DNA of 48,146 nucleotides from Pseudomonadota bacterium (GCA_021777555.1 JAJYDK010000030.1:1-48146), one strand, 5' to 3'; positions 15,462-26,554 are shown, counted from the stretch's first letter. The notes: generated by a model from the sequence alone, not told the origin. Numbers and translations: made by a program.

Positions 15462-15833
15462 ATGATCCAGCAAACTCATGAGGGATCCCAGTCCCCCAAG
15501 GGCATCCCGAGCCGCGGATTCGCCTCGATGACCCAGGAACGGCAGCGCCAGATCGCCAGCATGGGCGGCAAAGCCGTGCCCGACAGCAAACGTAGTTTCT
15601 CCCAGAACCGTCAGCTTGCAGCCGAAGCCGGCCGCAAGGGCGGCCAGAGCGTGCCGGATGCGAAGCGCAGCTTCTCGCAGAACCGGCGCCTCGCGGCCGA
15701 GGCCGGTCGCAAGGGCGGCCAGAGCGTGCCGGACGAGAAGCGCAGCTTTTCGCAGAACCGGCGCCTCGCGGCCGAAGCCGGCCGCAAGGGCGGTCAGGCG
15801 AGCCATCACATTCCCACCGCACACCGGGAATGA
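15462..15833 (+). CDS. KGG-repeat stress-induced protein
   Basis: This 123-residue, very hydrophilic protein is made almost entirely of the KGG repeat, found in small bacterial stress proteins and fungal conidiation protein 10. The repeats read RSFSQNRRLAAEAGRKGGQ and occur three times after a diverged first copy (GFASMTQERQRQIASMGGKA). It has no cysteine and no hydrophobic core, as expected for a disordered protein of the general stress response. ATG 15462 is preceded at good distance by AAAGGAGG (15445-15452), which decides the start over a GTG at 15456. It stands alone between the ccm and thi operons and is followed by a strong hairpin. The exact role is not known. Confidence 0.9.
   Translation: MIQQTHEGSQSPKGIPSRGFASMTQERQRQIASMGGKAVPDSKRSFSQNRQLAAEAGRKGGQSVPDAKRSFSQNRRLAAEAGRKGGQSVPDEKRSFSQNRRLAAEAGRKGGQASHHIPTAHRE
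15588..15803 (+). repeat. 75-bp in-frame tandem repeats in the KGG gene
   Basis: Units begin at 15588, 15663 and 15738 and encode the 25-residue KGG unit. The second and third are nearly identical at the DNA level and the last is cut short, which suggests recent duplication by slippage or recombination. They are coding and not regulatory. Confidence 0.85.
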
Positions 15834-15887
15834 GGGCTCCAGGCGCCTGAACGGCCGCACTCGAAGGCCGTTGCGCGCGCGTGATCC

Positions 15888-15915
15888 CCGCCTCCCTTGA
15901 GAATGAGGGAGGCGG
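15888..15915 (+). terminator. Hairpin after the KGG gene
   Basis: CCGCCTCCCT at 15888-15897 pairs with AGGGAGGCGG at 15906-15915 (ten pairs, eight-base loop). No T-run follows. It lies 55 bases after the stop and before the thi riboswitch, so it probably ends transcription of the stress gene. Confidence 0.6.
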
Positions 15916-16074
15916 TGGGGGGCTGAGACGCCGGCGCCCGCCCGGGCGCGGCGGGGTGGAGTCTTGCTGCATCCGACCGGCCCATATCCAACACTTCGCG
16001 CCGATCCCGCGCTTTCTCTCGCATCCCTCGCCCCCGTTGACCTGCGGCGGGGGGAGGACTATCGTTTGCGGCTG

Positions 16075-18044
<1,970 letters not shown>

Positions 18045-18047
18045 GTC

Positions 18048-19037
18048 ATGCGCGCCACGGTGGTAGGGGCCGGCGTCGCGGGCCTCGCCTGCGCGGTGGA
18101 ACTCGCCGAGCGCGGCCTCACGGTCGAGGTTCTCGAGCGTACGCGGCGCCTGGGCTCGGGGTGTTGCTCCTGGTACGCCGGCGGCATGCTCGCACCCTGG
18201 TGCGAGCTCGAGAGCGCCGAGCCCCTGATCGCCGCGCTCGGGGCCGAGAGCCTCGCCTGGTGGCGGGAGAAGTTTCCCGGCACGGTGCTCGCGGGGAGCC
18301 TGGTCATCGCCCATGGCCGCGACAGCGGCGAGCTCAAGCACTTCGCCCGCCGCACCGAGCGCTTCGAGTGGCTCGAGGGGGAGGCCATCGCGGCGCTCGA
18401 GCCGGATCTTGCGGGCCGCTTCGAGAAGGCACTGTACTTCCGGGAAGAAGGGCATCTCGATCCGCGGGCGGCGCTCGCGGCGCTCGCCGAGCGGCTCACG
18501 GCCCTCGGCGGACGGATCCGCTTCGGCGCGGTGGCGCCTCAGGAGTCCGAGCGGCGCGCGGAGGGCTTTCTCATTGACTGCAGTGGCCTTGCCGCCCGCG
18601 ACGTGCTGACGGATCTGCGCGGAGTGAAGGGCGAGATGCTGGTGGTTCGATTGCCCGACATCTCGCTGTCGCGCCCCGTGCGCGTGTTGCATCCGCGAGT
18701 GCCCGTCTACATCGTGCCGCGTGGCGACGGGCACTACATGATCGGCGCCACCATGATCGAGAGCGACCAGGCGACGCGCATCACCGCGCGCTCCATGCTC
18801 GAGCTCCTGGGGGCGGCCTACGCGCTGCATCCGGCCTTCGGTGAGGCCGAGATCGTCGAGATCGGCACCGGGGTGCGGCCGGCATTTCCGGACAACCTGC
18901 CGAAACTGCGCCGCCGGGGCGACACCCTGTATGTCAACGGTCTCTTTCGCCACGGTTTCCTCGCCGCGCCGGCGCTCGCGCGGCGCACGGCGGACTGGCT
19001 GCTAGAGGGGCGGGAGGCGCCCGAGGTGATGCAATGA
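18048..19037 (+). CDS. thiO: Glycine oxidase ThiO
   Basis: ThiO oxidises glycine to the iminoglycine used for the thiazole ring, with oxygen as electron acceptor, in place of the anaerobic ThiH. The 329-residue protein begins with an FAD-binding Rossmann motif (VVGAGVAGLACAVELAERG). It continues with the CSWYAGGMLAPWCE segment typical of the family and later GDGHYMIGATMIES and TGVRPAFPDNLP, which line the flavin site. ThiO rather than ThiH suggests an aerobic lifestyle. Its stop overlaps the thiS start by four bases, so the glycine oxidase and sulfur carrier are translationally coupled. Confidence 0.93.
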   Translation: MRATVVGAGVAGLACAVELAERGLTVEVLERTRRLGSGCCSWYAGGMLAPWCELESAEPLIAALGAESLAWWREKFPGTVLAGSLVIAHGRDSGELKHFARRTERFEWLEGEAIAALEPDLAGRFEKALYFREEGHLDPRAALAALAERLTALGGRIRFGAVAPQESERRAEGFLIDCSGLAARDVLTDLRGVKGEMLVVRLPDISLSRPVRVLHPRVPVYIVPRGDGHYMIGATMIESDQATRITARSMLELLGAAYALHPAFGEAEIVEIGTGVRPAFPDNLPKLRRRGDTLYVNGLFRHGFLAAPALARRTADWLLEGREAPEVMQ

Positions 19038-19231
19038 ACATCCAGCTGAATGGCGAGCGGCGCCAGATCGCCGCGCAAGACCTCGCCGCAGCGCTCGAGG
19101 AACTGGGCCTCGCGGCGGCCGTCGTCGCCACGGCGGTGAACGGTGAGTTCGTGCCGGTGAGCGCGCGGCAGGCCACGCCTCTTACCGAAGGCGATGCGCT
19201 CGAGGTGCTCTCGCCCATGCAAGGGGGTTGA
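19034..19231 (+). CDS. thiS: Sulfur carrier protein ThiS
   Basis: ThiS is the ubiquitin-like sulfur carrier that is adenylated and thiocarboxylated at its C-terminal glycine, then donates sulfur to ThiG. The 65-residue protein begins MNIQLNGE and ends LSPMQGG, with the required Gly-Gly tail. ATG 19034 overlaps the thiO stop; thiG starts directly after the stop. No unusual residues are visible. Confidence 0.95.
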   Translation: MNIQLNGERRQIAAQDLAAALEELGLAAAVVATAVNGEFVPVSARQATPLTEGDALEVLSPMQGG

Positions 19232-20020
19232 ATGAAGACCACCGACACGCTGACGCTCTACGGCACCGAGCTCCGCTCACGGCTCCTGCTCGGGACGGCG
19301 CGCTATCCTTCGCCCGCGATCCTGATGGAGGCGGTGAAGGCGAGCGGCACCGGGCTCGTCACGGTTTCGCTGCGGCGCGAGTCCGCCGGTGAGCGGGCGG
19401 GGCAGGGGTTCTGGTCGATCATCCGCGACATGGGTGTCCGTGTGCTGCCCAACACCGCCGGCTGCCACTCCGTCAAGGAGGCGGTGACCACGGCGCACAT
19501 GGCGCGCGAGGTGTTCGGCACGCCGTGGGTGAAACTCGAGGTCATCGGCGAGGACGACACTCTGCAGCCGGACGTGTTCGCCCTGGTGGAGGCGGCGCGG
19601 ATCCTCGGCGAGGAGGGCTTCGAGGTGTTTCCCTACACCACCGAGGACCTGATCGCCGCCGAGCGGCTGCTGGAAGCGGGCTGCCGGGTGCTCATGCCCT
19701 GGGGCTCGCCCATCGGCTCGGGCCGTGGGCTCAACAATCTCTTTGGCCTCACGGCGCTGCGCGCCCGCTTCCCCGAGGTGCCCCTGATCATCGACGCCGG
19801 CATCGGCGTGCCCTCGCACGCGGCGCAGGCTCTCGAGCTCGGCTTCGATGCGCTGCTCATCAACACCGCGGTCTCGCAGGCCGTTGATCCGGTGCGCATG
19901 GCCGGCGCCTTCGCACAGGCGGTGGCGGCCGGGCGGGAGGCGTATCGTGCGGGGCCCATGGAGCCGAGGGACATGGCGGTGCCCTCCACACCGCTGATCG
20001 GCAAAGCCTTCCTGGGGTAA
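19232..20020 (+). CDS. thiG: Thiazole synthase ThiG
   Basis: ThiG condenses deoxyxylulose phosphate, iminoglycine and ThiS thiocarboxylate into thiazole phosphate. The 262-residue TIM-barrel protein shows the family blocks [42 protein letters not shown] with Lys101 as the Schiff-base lysine, and [12 protein letters not shown] for phosphate binding. ATG 19232 immediately follows the thiS stop, which ensures matched expression of the two partners. The length is standard. Confidence 0.97.
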   Translation: MKTTDTLTLYGTELRSRLLLGTARYPSPAILMEAVKASGTGLVTVSLRRESAGERAGQGFWSIIRDMGVRVLPNTAGCHSVKEAVTTAHMAREVFGTPWVKLEVIGEDDTLQPDVFALVEAARILGEEGFEVFPYTTEDLIAAERLLEAGCRVLMPWGSPIGSGRGLNNLFGLTALRARFPEVPLIIDAGIGVPSHAAQALELGFDALLINTAVSQAVDPVRMAGAFAQAVAAGREAYRAGPMEPRDMAVPSTPLIGKAFLG

Positions 20021-20025
20021 AACGA

Positions 20026-20658
20026 ATGAACCTGCCGCGCGTCTATCCCATCGTCGACAGCTGCGCCTGGGTGCGCCGCCTCCTGCCCACCGGCGTGCGC
20101 CTGATCCAGCTGAGGATCAAGGAGCACACCACGGAGGAGCTGCGCGCCGAGATCACCTCGGCGAAGACGCTCTGTGAGCGCGCCGGAGCGCAACTCGTGG
20201 TCAACGATCACTGGCAGCTCGCGATCGAGGCGGGATGTGACTTCGTGCACCTGGGGCAGGGAGACCTCGACACGGCGGACGTGTCGGCGCTGCGCCGTGC
20301 GGGCGTGCGCCTCGGGATCAGCACGCACGACGCTGCCGAGCTCGAGCGCGCTTTGCGCCTGGACCCGGACTACGTGGCGCTCGGACCGATCTATCCCACT
20401 CTGCTCAAGACCATGCGTTTCGCGCCGCAGGGTCTCGAGCGCATCGGCGAGTGGCGGCGGCGTGTCGGCGAGCGGCCGCTCGTGGCCATCGGCGGCCTGA
20501 CGCTCGAGCGGCTCCCTGGGGTGCTGATCGCCGGAGCGGACTGCGCCGCCGTGGTCACCGACATCGTGCGCAACCCCCATCCCGAGGCGCGCCTCGCCGC
20601 CTGGCTCGTCACCGCTGGAACGATCCAACCCGAGGGACCGCCGCGGGCGGATCCATGA
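20026..20658 (+). CDS. thiE: Thiamine phosphate synthase ThiE
   Basis: ThiE joins hydroxymethylpyrimidine pyrophosphate with thiazole phosphate to give thiamine phosphate. The 210-residue protein has the pattern RLIQLRIKE, LVVNDHWQLA, VHLGQGDLDT, GISTHDAAELE, VALGPIYPTLLKTM and VAIGGLTLERL of the TIM-barrel family, all in order. ATG 20026 is five bases after the thiG stop. Its stop overlaps the start of the thiF-like gene. The substrate-binding residues visible by motif are present. Confidence 0.95.
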   Translation: MNLPRVYPIVDSCAWVRRLLPTGVRLIQLRIKEHTTEELRAEITSAKTLCERAGAQLVVNDHWQLAIEAGCDFVHLGQGDLDTADVSALRRAGVRLGISTHDAAELERALRLDPDYVALGPIYPTLLKTMRFAPQGLERIGEWRRRVGERPLVAIGGLTLERLPGVLIAGADCAAVVTDIVRNPHPEARLAAWLVTAGTIQPEGPPRADP

Positions 20659-21623
20659 GCGAGCGCTACGCACGCCAGGTCGTACTGCCGGAGGTCGGCG
20701 CAGAAGGCCAGGCGCGATTGCAGAGCGCCTCGGTCCTCGTGGCGGGCGCGGGGGGCCTGGGGTGCCCGGTGCTCGAGTACCTGTGCGCCGCCGGCGTGGG
20801 ACGGGTGGTGGTCGTCGATCCAGACCTCGTCGAGGAATCGAACCTGCACCGCCAGCCGCTGTACCGGATGACCGATCTCGGTCGACCCAAGGCGTCCGCC
20901 GCGATCGCCCTTCTCGCAGAGCGCAATCCGCACGTTTCACTCGAGGCGGCCGTGGAGCGCATCACGCCGGCCAACGCGGCCTCCTGGGTGTCCCGCGCCG
21001 AGGTGATCGTGGATGCGGCCGACAGCCTCGCGCTCACCTACATCCTGAGCGATGAGTGCCGCAGGCAAGGCAAGGCGCTGGTGAGCGCCTCGGTGCTCGG
21101 GCTCGCGGGCTATGCAGGGGTATTCTGCGGCGGCGCACCCAGCTACCGCGCGGTGTTTCCGGATATGCCGCATCAGGCCGGATCCTGCGCGCTCTCGGGT
21201 GTGCTCGGCACGGCCGTGGGCGTCATGGGCTCCCTGCAGGCCCACATGAGCGTGTCGCACCTTCTCGGGCTCGAGCCTTCAGTGCTCGGCCGCCTCGTGA
21301 GCGTGGACTTTCGCACGCTTCGCTTCGGCGGGTTCTCGTTTGCCTCGGCGAGTGAGCCCGCGGGGCCACAGTTGCGGTTCATCGATCCGCGGGAGGTGGG
21401 AGCGGCGGATGTCATCATCGATCTGCGCACGCTCAGCGAGGCGCCGGTCTCGCCCTTTCCTCAGGCGCTGCGTCTCGGCATCGAGGAGGTGAAGCACCAC
21501 CCCCTGCCGGGAGGGGATCGACTGGTCCTCTGTTGCCGCTCGGGTGTGAGGGCCTGGAGCGCAGGGCGCGCGCTCCTTCGGCGCGAGCCGCGGGATATCG
21601 CGCTCATCGCGTTCGGAGACTGA
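20655..21623 (+). CDS. thiF: ThiF/MoeB-family adenylyltransferase with short C-terminal rhodanese
   Basis: This 322-residue E1-like enzyme should adenylate the C-terminus of ThiS and help load sulfur. The nucleotide-binding domain shows YARQVVLPEVG, VAGAGGLGCPVLEYLCAAG and ESNLHRQPLY with the arginine finger region. Residues from about 240 resemble a short rhodanese ending in LCCRSGVRAWSAGRALL, with the persulfide cysteine in the CRSGVR loop. The two CXXC pairs that bind zinc in typical ThiF/MoeB are missing: the site reads SYRAVFP where CYRCLFP is usual. The rhodanese also lacks the usual GHIPGA segment. ATG 20655 overlaps the thiE stop. In this operon ThiS is the likely partner. Confidence 0.88.
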   Translation: MSERYARQVVLPEVGAEGQARLQSASVLVAGAGGLGCPVLEYLCAAGVGRVVVVDPDLVEESNLHRQPLYRMTDLGRPKASAAIALLAERNPHVSLEAAVERITPANAASWVSRAEVIVDAADSLALTYILSDECRRQGKALVSASVLGLAGYAGVFCGGAPSYRAVFPDMPHQAGSCALSGVLGTAVGVMGSLQAHMSVSHLLGLEPSVLGRLVSVDFRTLRFGGFSFASASEPAGPQLRFIDPREVGAADVIIDLRTLSEAPVSPFPQALRLGIEEVKHHPLPGGDRLVLCCRSGVRAWSAGRALLRREPRDIALIAFGD

Positions 21624-21627
21624 GCCC

Positions 21628-22428
21628 TTGAGCGCGTCCGGCGAGGCGGTTCCGGCCGTGTTGGTCATCGCGGGCTCCGACAGCAGCGGCGGGGCGGGGC
21701 TGGCGCGCGATGTGCGCACCTTGCGCGATTTCGGGGTCGAGGCCGCGTGCGCCATCACCGCGGTCACCGCGCAGAGTCACTCGCGGGTGTGGGCCGTGCA
21801 CCCGATCCCGCCGGAATTGATTGTCGCCCAGATTCTCTCGGCGCTCGAGTCGCGACCGATCGGTGCGATCAAGATCGGCATGCTCGGAGCCGCGGCGGCG
21901 GTCGAGGCCGTGGCGCACGCTCTCGCGCGCGAGCGTCACATTCCCATCGTGCTCGACCCGGTGCTGCGCTCCTCCTCCGGTGGCGTGCTGCTCGATGCGG
22001 CCGGCGAGCGGGCGATGCGCGAGAGACTCTTCCCCCTGACGACGCTCCTCACCCCCAACATCCCGGAGGCGGCTCATCTGGTCAACGAGGAGGAGGGGGT
22101 GACCGGGAGTCCCGACACCGCGACGCTCCTCGAGTGGGCGGCGGCGCTCCTGCGGCAGGGGCCGCGCGCCGTGCTCATCAAGGCAGGACATGCCACGGGG
22201 GCCGAAGCGGCGGATCTGCTCGCGCAGGCCGAGGGTACGCGACGCTGGCTGACCTCGCCGCGGCTTGCGGGGAGCGCGCGCGGAACCGGCTGCGCGCTCG
22301 CCTCGGGGATTGCCGCGGGTCTCGCGCTCGGCGAGGGGCTGGAAGAAGCCTGCTGGTCGGCTCGCCAGTATGTGCTCAACCTCCTGACTGTGACAGACTT
22401 GCCATCCGGCCGGTCTCAAGCGTCTTAG
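21628..22428 (+). CDS. thiD: Hydroxymethylpyrimidine (phosphate) kinase ThiD
   Basis: ThiD phosphorylates hydroxymethylpyrimidine twice to the pyrophosphate that ThiE uses. The 266-residue ribokinase-family protein has VLVIAGSDSSGGAGLARDVR near the start, IKIGMLG, IVLDPVLRSSSGG, LLTPNIPEA, and the catalytic GTGCALASGIAAGLALG box. The start is most likely TTG 21628, because GGAG lies nine bases upstream and no ATG is present before the conserved sequence. It is the last gene of the riboswitch-controlled operon; about 50 bases follow before the next gene. Confidence 0.94.
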   Translation: MSASGEAVPAVLVIAGSDSSGGAGLARDVRTLRDFGVEAACAITAVTAQSHSRVWAVHPIPPELIVAQILSALESRPIGAIKIGMLGAAAAVEAVAHALARERHIPIVLDPVLRSSSGGVLLDAAGERAMRERLFPLTTLLTPNIPEAAHLVNEEEGVTGSPDTATLLEWAAALLRQGPRAVLIKAGHATGAEAADLLAQAEGTRRWLTSPRLAGSARGTGCALASGIAAGLALGEGLEEACWSARQYVLNLLTVTDLPSGRSQAS

Positions 22429-22478
22429 TCTCGCGATTCGAACAGCGGAGCCCTCGAGGCCCCAGGGGAGGAGAGCGC

Positions 22479-24107
22479 ATGGCAGGGGGACGGGAGCGCG
22501 CAGTGCGCTGGGCGGGATCACTCGTGATACTTCTCGCGTTGAGCGGCTGTGGAGGTGGTGGGGGCGGCAGCGGCTCCGCGGCCAGTACGAGCAGCGCTGG
22601 CGGCATCAGCACCAGCAGCAGCAGCGCCAGCAACCCCGCCTGGACCCCGGGTGTCTATCAGGCGGCGTCGAAGTATCAGGCCGAGTGCGCTTCCCCGCGC
22701 ACCGGCGATGACCCCTACACCCATCAGCCTTATCCGGATGTGCAGGGCACGGTCACGGACGAAAACAACTGGCTGCGCTCCTGGACGCACGACCTCTACT
22801 ACTGGTATGCCGAGGTGCAGGACGCCGATCCCTCGCTCTACGCCACGCCGGATTATTTCAATCTGATGAAGACGACCCAGACCGATGCGAGCGGCGCGCC
22901 GAAGGACCGCTTCCATTTCTCCTATCCGACCTCGCAGTGGGAGGCCATGGAGTATGGGCAATCGGCCGGCTACGGGCTCGCATGGTCGATCGTCCAGGCC
23001 ACTCCACCGCGCCAGGTCGAGGTGGCCTTTACGGAGCCCGCCACGCCGGCGTCCAGCTCGCCCGCGAATCTCGTGCGCGGTGATGAGGTGCTCTCGGTCG
23101 ATGGCGTCGATGTGGTCAACGCCACCACTGCCGCCAGCATCAACACCATCAATGCGGCGCTGTTTCCCTCGACGGTGGGCGAGACACACACGTTCACCGT
23201 GCTCGATCCCGGCTCGAGCACGCAGCGCACCTTCACGATGCAGGCCGGCAACATCACCGACACGCCGGTGCTCATGGTGAAGACGCTCCCGAGCGCGTCG
23301 GGGTTGGTGGGCTACATCCTGTACAACGACCAGGTGGACGTCGAGGCAGAGCAGGAGCTGGTTCAGGCGATCGATACGCTCCAGAGCGATGGCGTCACGG
23401 ACCTGGTGCTCGATCTGCGCTACAACGGCGGCGGGCTGCTCGAGCTCGCGAGCGAGCTGTCCTACATGGTCTCCGGGCCCGCGCTCACCGGCGGGGAGAC
23501 GTTCTACCAGCAGCAGTTCAACGATCAGCACCCCTCCACCAACCCCGTGACCGGCAGTCCCATCACGCCCGAGCTCTTCCTCGACACCGCCCAGGGACTC
23601 TCGGTCACCTCGGGTCAGCCGCTGCCGACGCTGAACCTCCCTCGCGTGTTCGTGTTGACGGGCGCCGGGACCTGCTCGGCGAGTGAGGCCATCATGAACG
23701 GCCTGCGCGGCGTCGGAGTGCAGGTGTACCAGTTCGGCTCGAGCACCTGCGGCAAGCCCTACGGTTTCTATCCGCAGGACAACTGTGGCACGACGTATTT
23801 CTCGATCGAGTTCAAGGGCGTGAACGCGGCGGGATTCGGCGACTTCGGCGACGGGTTCTCGCCCGCCAACACCACGACCTCGCCCGGGGTGACGCTGCCC
23901 GGCTGCTCCGTCGGAGATGACTTCGCGCACGCGCTCGGAGACCCCCACGAGGCGGTCTTGAGCGCGGCGCTCGGATACATGGCCAATCCCGGTGTGTGCC
24001 CGGTGCCCTCGGGGCAGGGCTCGCCGGCGCTGCTGTCCAAGCAGGCGCGGAGCCTGCGGATCCGAACCCATCGGCCGTTGCGGGATCTGCTCATATTGCC
24101 TCGCTAA
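22479..24107 (+). CDS. S41-family (C-terminal processing-like) serine protease lipoprotein
   Basis: This 542-residue protein has a signal peptide with lipobox LALSGC (Cys24), then a long Gly/Ser linker, so it is anchored in a membrane on the periplasmic side. A PDZ-like region (ANLVRGDEVLSVDGVDV, about residues 200-230) precedes the S41 protease domain. That domain shows VLDLRYNGGGLL, the nucleophile region GTCSASEAIMNGLRG, and the lysine box FGSSTCGKPYGF. Ser and Lys of the expected Ser-Lys dyad are in place. Proteases of this type trim C-termini or degrade secreted proteins. ATG 22479 is preceded by GGGGAGGAGA. A possible disulfide-rich part with several cysteines lies near the C-terminus. 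Confidence 0.88.
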   Translation: MAGGRERAVRWAGSLVILLALSGCGGGGGGSGSAASTSSAGGISTSSSSASNPAWTPGVYQAASKYQAECASPRTGDDPYTHQPYPDVQGTVTDENNWLRSWTHDLYYWYAEVQDADPSLYATPDYFNLMKTTQTDASGAPKDRFHFSYPTSQWEAMEYGQSAGYGLAWSIVQATPPRQVEVAFTEPATPASSSPANLVRGDEVLSVDGVDVVNATTAASINTINAALFPSTVGETHTFTVLDPGSSTQRTFTMQAGNITDTPVLMVKTLPSASGLVGYILYNDQVDVEAEQELVQAIDTLQSDGVTDLVLDLRYNGGGLLELASELSYMVSGPALTGGETFYQQQFNDQHPSTNPVTGSPITPELFLDTAQGLSVTSGQPLPTLNLPRVFVLTGAGTCSASEAIMNGLRGVGVQVYQFGSSTCGKPYGFYPQDNCGTTYFSIEFKGVNAAGFGDFGDGFSPANTTTSPGVTLPGCSVGDDFAHALGDPHEAVLSAALGYMANPGVCPVPSGQGSPALLSKQARSLRIRTHRPLRDLLILPR

Positions 24108-24310
24108 CGGCATCGAATTGGCGCCTAAAATTCGAGAATACGTCAATATCAGCGGCTGCACTCGGTGGCCGGGCCGGGGGGTGAGGGGCGGGTGACTTGC
24201 ATTGCCGGCCCCGCGGCCCCAGATCAGGCACGGAATGCGGCGCGAACCCGGCCGCGAATCGGTGGACTAAGTGCTCATGGACCCCGACCGGGTCCCACAT
24301 CGAGAACCCT

Positions 24311-25180
24311 ATGCTCAAGAGATTGACCCTTTCCCTGGGACTCGCCCTGGTGATGCTCACCGGGACGGCGCTCGCGGCCGATCCCTCGGCCGCCCAGATC
24401 TACCAGGCGACCCAGAGCGGCCACCTCGCCCAGGCGCAGCAGATGGTCCAGCAGGTGCTGCGCGATCATCCCAACAGCGCCAAGGCGCATTTCGTGGCCG
24501 CCGAGGTCGCCGCCCGCGCGCAGAACTACGGCCAGGCGCGCCAGGAGCTCGCGAAAGCCGAGTCCCTGCAGCCGGGGCTCCCGTTCGCGAGCACTCATGC
24601 GGTCCGGGCGCTTCGGGCACAGCTCGGTCAATCGCCGCGCTCCGGCGCGGGCTACGGGCTGGCCCCGCGCACCGCGCGCCACTCCTCCCATGTCGGCTGG
24701 GGGCTGCTGCTCATCGGCGGCATCATCGTGGTGTGGATGATCGTGCGCCGGCGCATGGCGGCGGCGAACTACAACGCCTACCCCGGCCAGATGCCCGGTG
24801 CGATGCCGCCCGGCGGCCCCATGGGCACCCCGCCCGGTTACCCTCCGGGCGCCTATCCGCCCCCGGGTTATGCTCCGGGGTACGGCGGCGGTTCCGGCAT
24901 CATGGGTAACCTCGGCACGGGGCTCGCGATCGGCGCCGGTGTGGCCGCCGGCGAGCAACTGGTGGGCCACATGCTCAATCCCGGCGCGGGCGCGGGCGGC
25001 GTGATTCCCGATGCGAATGCCGGCCCGTTCGATCCGCAGGTCAACGCCGACATGGGCGGGAATGACTTCGGCGTCTCGGACCCCGGGTCCTGGGATGGCG
25101 GCGGTGGCGGTGGTGGCGATGGTGGCGGCTGGGACAGCGGCGGCGGGGACGGCGGCGGCGGGGACGGCGGCTGGACCTGA
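24311..25180 (+). CDS. TPR membrane protein with Pro/Gly-rich C-terminus
   Basis: This 289-residue protein has a signal peptide (about residues 1-22, ending ALAAD). A short TPR-like helical region follows (about 25-105, for example HLAQAQQMVQQVLRDHPNSA), then one transmembrane helix (about 129-146) and a proline/glycine-rich region. A glycine-zipper segment (IMGNLGTGLAIGAGVAAGEQL) precedes an extreme Gly/Asp/Trp tail. I do not recognise a named gene; tails of this kind occur in envelope proteins of unknown function. The start at ATG 24311 fits the signal sequence, although no strong ribosome-binding site is visible. It converges with the antiporter gene, with only ten bases between the stops. 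Confidence 0.75.
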   Translation: MLKRLTLSLGLALVMLTGTALAADPSAAQIYQATQSGHLAQAQQMVQQVLRDHPNSAKAHFVAAEVAARAQNYGQARQELAKAESLQPGLPFASTHAVRALRAQLGQSPRSGAGYGLAPRTARHSSHVGWGLLLIGGIIVVWMIVRRRMAAANYNAYPGQMPGAMPPGGPMGTPPGYPPGAYPPPGYAPGYGGGSGIMGNLGTGLAIGAGVAAGEQLVGHMLNPGAGAGGVIPDANAGPFDPQVNADMGGNDFGVSDPGSWDGGGGGGGDGGGWDSGGGDGGGGDGGWT

Positions 25181-25190
25181 TGCGCCGGTC

Positions 25191-26465
25191 TTAAGGGCCG
25201 TCCGCCGCTGAGGGCTCGGTCGCGACCGATCCGGTCCAGCGCCGGGCGAGCGGCTCGAGCGTGGTCGCCTGTACCAGGATGCTGAAGAGCGCGATCAGGT
25301 AGGTGGCGGTCACGATGAGCTCCCGGCCCCCTCCGGGAGGGAGCGAGAGCGCGAGCGCGATGGACAGCGCTCCGCGAAGCCCCGCCCAGGTCATGAGCTT
25401 CACCAGGTGCGGCTCGAGGCGCTGGAAGGGCCTGAGCAGGCTGATGGGAACGCCGACACTGACATAACGCGCGAGCAGCACGAGCGGCAGGGCCGCCGCG
25501 GCCGGCAGCAGATACTCGCGTACCGTCCCGGCGAGCGCCGTCAGCTGCAGCCCCACCAGGGCGAACAACAACAGGTTGAGCAGATCGTCCGTCAGTTCCC
25601 AGAAGACGAACAGTCGCTCACGCATCGGGGCGGGCATGGAGTGCCTGCGGCCATGGCTGCCGACCATCAGCCCCATGACGACCGTGGCGATGGGGGCCGA
25701 GACCGCGAGCACATCGGCCGCCTTGTAACCGGCGGTGGCCATGGCGAGGGTGATCAGGATCTCCACCGCGGGACTGTCCACGGTGCGCAGCATCAGGATG
25801 CCCGCAAGGCCCACCGCGAGTCCGAAACCGAGCCCACCGAGCACCTGCCGGGCGAAGAGGGCGGCGATGTGCAGGGTATCGGGCCTGCCGGCCCCCGCGC
25901 CGGCTAGTCCCAACAGCACGACGAACACGACGACTCCCGTGCCGTCATTGAAGAGCGCCTCGCCGGTGATCTGGGTGAGGAGCGAGGGCGTCACGCGCGC
26001 CTTGCTGAGCAGTCCGAGGACCGCGATCGGATCGGTGGGGGAGATGAGCGCACCGAACAGCAGGCATTCCAGGAGCGGCAGCCGGATGCCAAAGAGCGGA
26101 CACAGGTAGAAGAACCCCCAGCCGATCAGCACGGTGGAGAGGGCGACCCCGGCGGTGGCGAGCGCCACGACGACCCAGCGGGCGCGCGAGAGGCCCATCA
26201 CATCGACGTGCAGACTCCCGGCGAAGAGGAGCAATCCGAGCAGCCCATGGAACACCAGCGACGGGAAATCGACTCCATGCGCCACCTGGTGGGCCCAGGC
26301 GGCCACCTGGGGCACGAACTGGCCCACCCCGACGATGACGACCGAGATGAGCAGCGCCACGAGGGTGATGCCGATCGACTCCGGCAGGCGCACCAGGCGG
26401 TGGTTCGCATAACCGCTCAAGGCGACCACGGCGATCACTGCCGAGACCAGGGTGAAAACGGGCAC
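25191..26465 (-). CDS. CPA1-family Na+/H+ antiporter (NhaP-like)
   Basis: This 424-residue membrane protein exchanges sodium (or potassium) for protons across the inner membrane. It has about twelve hydrophobic spans and the two CPA1 signatures: ISPTDPIAVL (Thr144-Asp145-Pro146) in the crossed unwound helix, and GEALFNDGTGVVVF with Asn173-Asp174, the ion-binding pair. LLLFAGSLHVD matches the family N-terminal block. There is no long C-terminal regulatory tail, so it is the short bacterial form. Substrate preference cannot be read from the sequence. The gene is monocistronic, convergent with the TPR gene and divergent from the sigma-factor gene. Confidence 0.93.
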   Translation of the reverse strand: MPVFTLVSAVIAVVALSGYANHRLVRLPESIGITLVALLISVVIVGVGQFVPQVAAWAHQVAHGVDFPSLVFHGLLGLLLFAGSLHVDVMGLSRARWVVVALATAGVALSTVLIGWGFFYLCPLFGIRLPLLECLLFGALISPTDPIAVLGLLSKARVTPSLLTQITGEALFNDGTGVVVFVVLLGLAGAGAGRPDTLHIAALFARQVLGGLGFGLAVGLAGILMLRTVDSPAVEILITLAMATAGYKAADVLAVSAPIATVVMGLMVGSHGRRHSMPAPMRERLFVFWELTDDLLNLLLFALVGLQLTALAGTVREYLLPAAAALPLVLLARYVSVGVPISLLRPFQRLEPHLVKLMTWAGLRGALSIALALSLPPGGGRELIVTATYLIALFSILVQATTLEPLARRWTGSVATEPSAADGP

Positions 26466-26554
26466 GCGACATCCGTAGCGCCATCGCGGGCTTCAGATTA
26501 TGGCATGGCCTGAGTACACTCCCGCTCGACCCTGGCGTGCAACGGGGAGCGACT

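Noticed and set aside
15588-15803. Regularly spaced repeats that could suggest a CRISPR array
   Set aside because: The units are directly adjacent with no unique spacers, are multiples of three, and encode the KGG protein motif.
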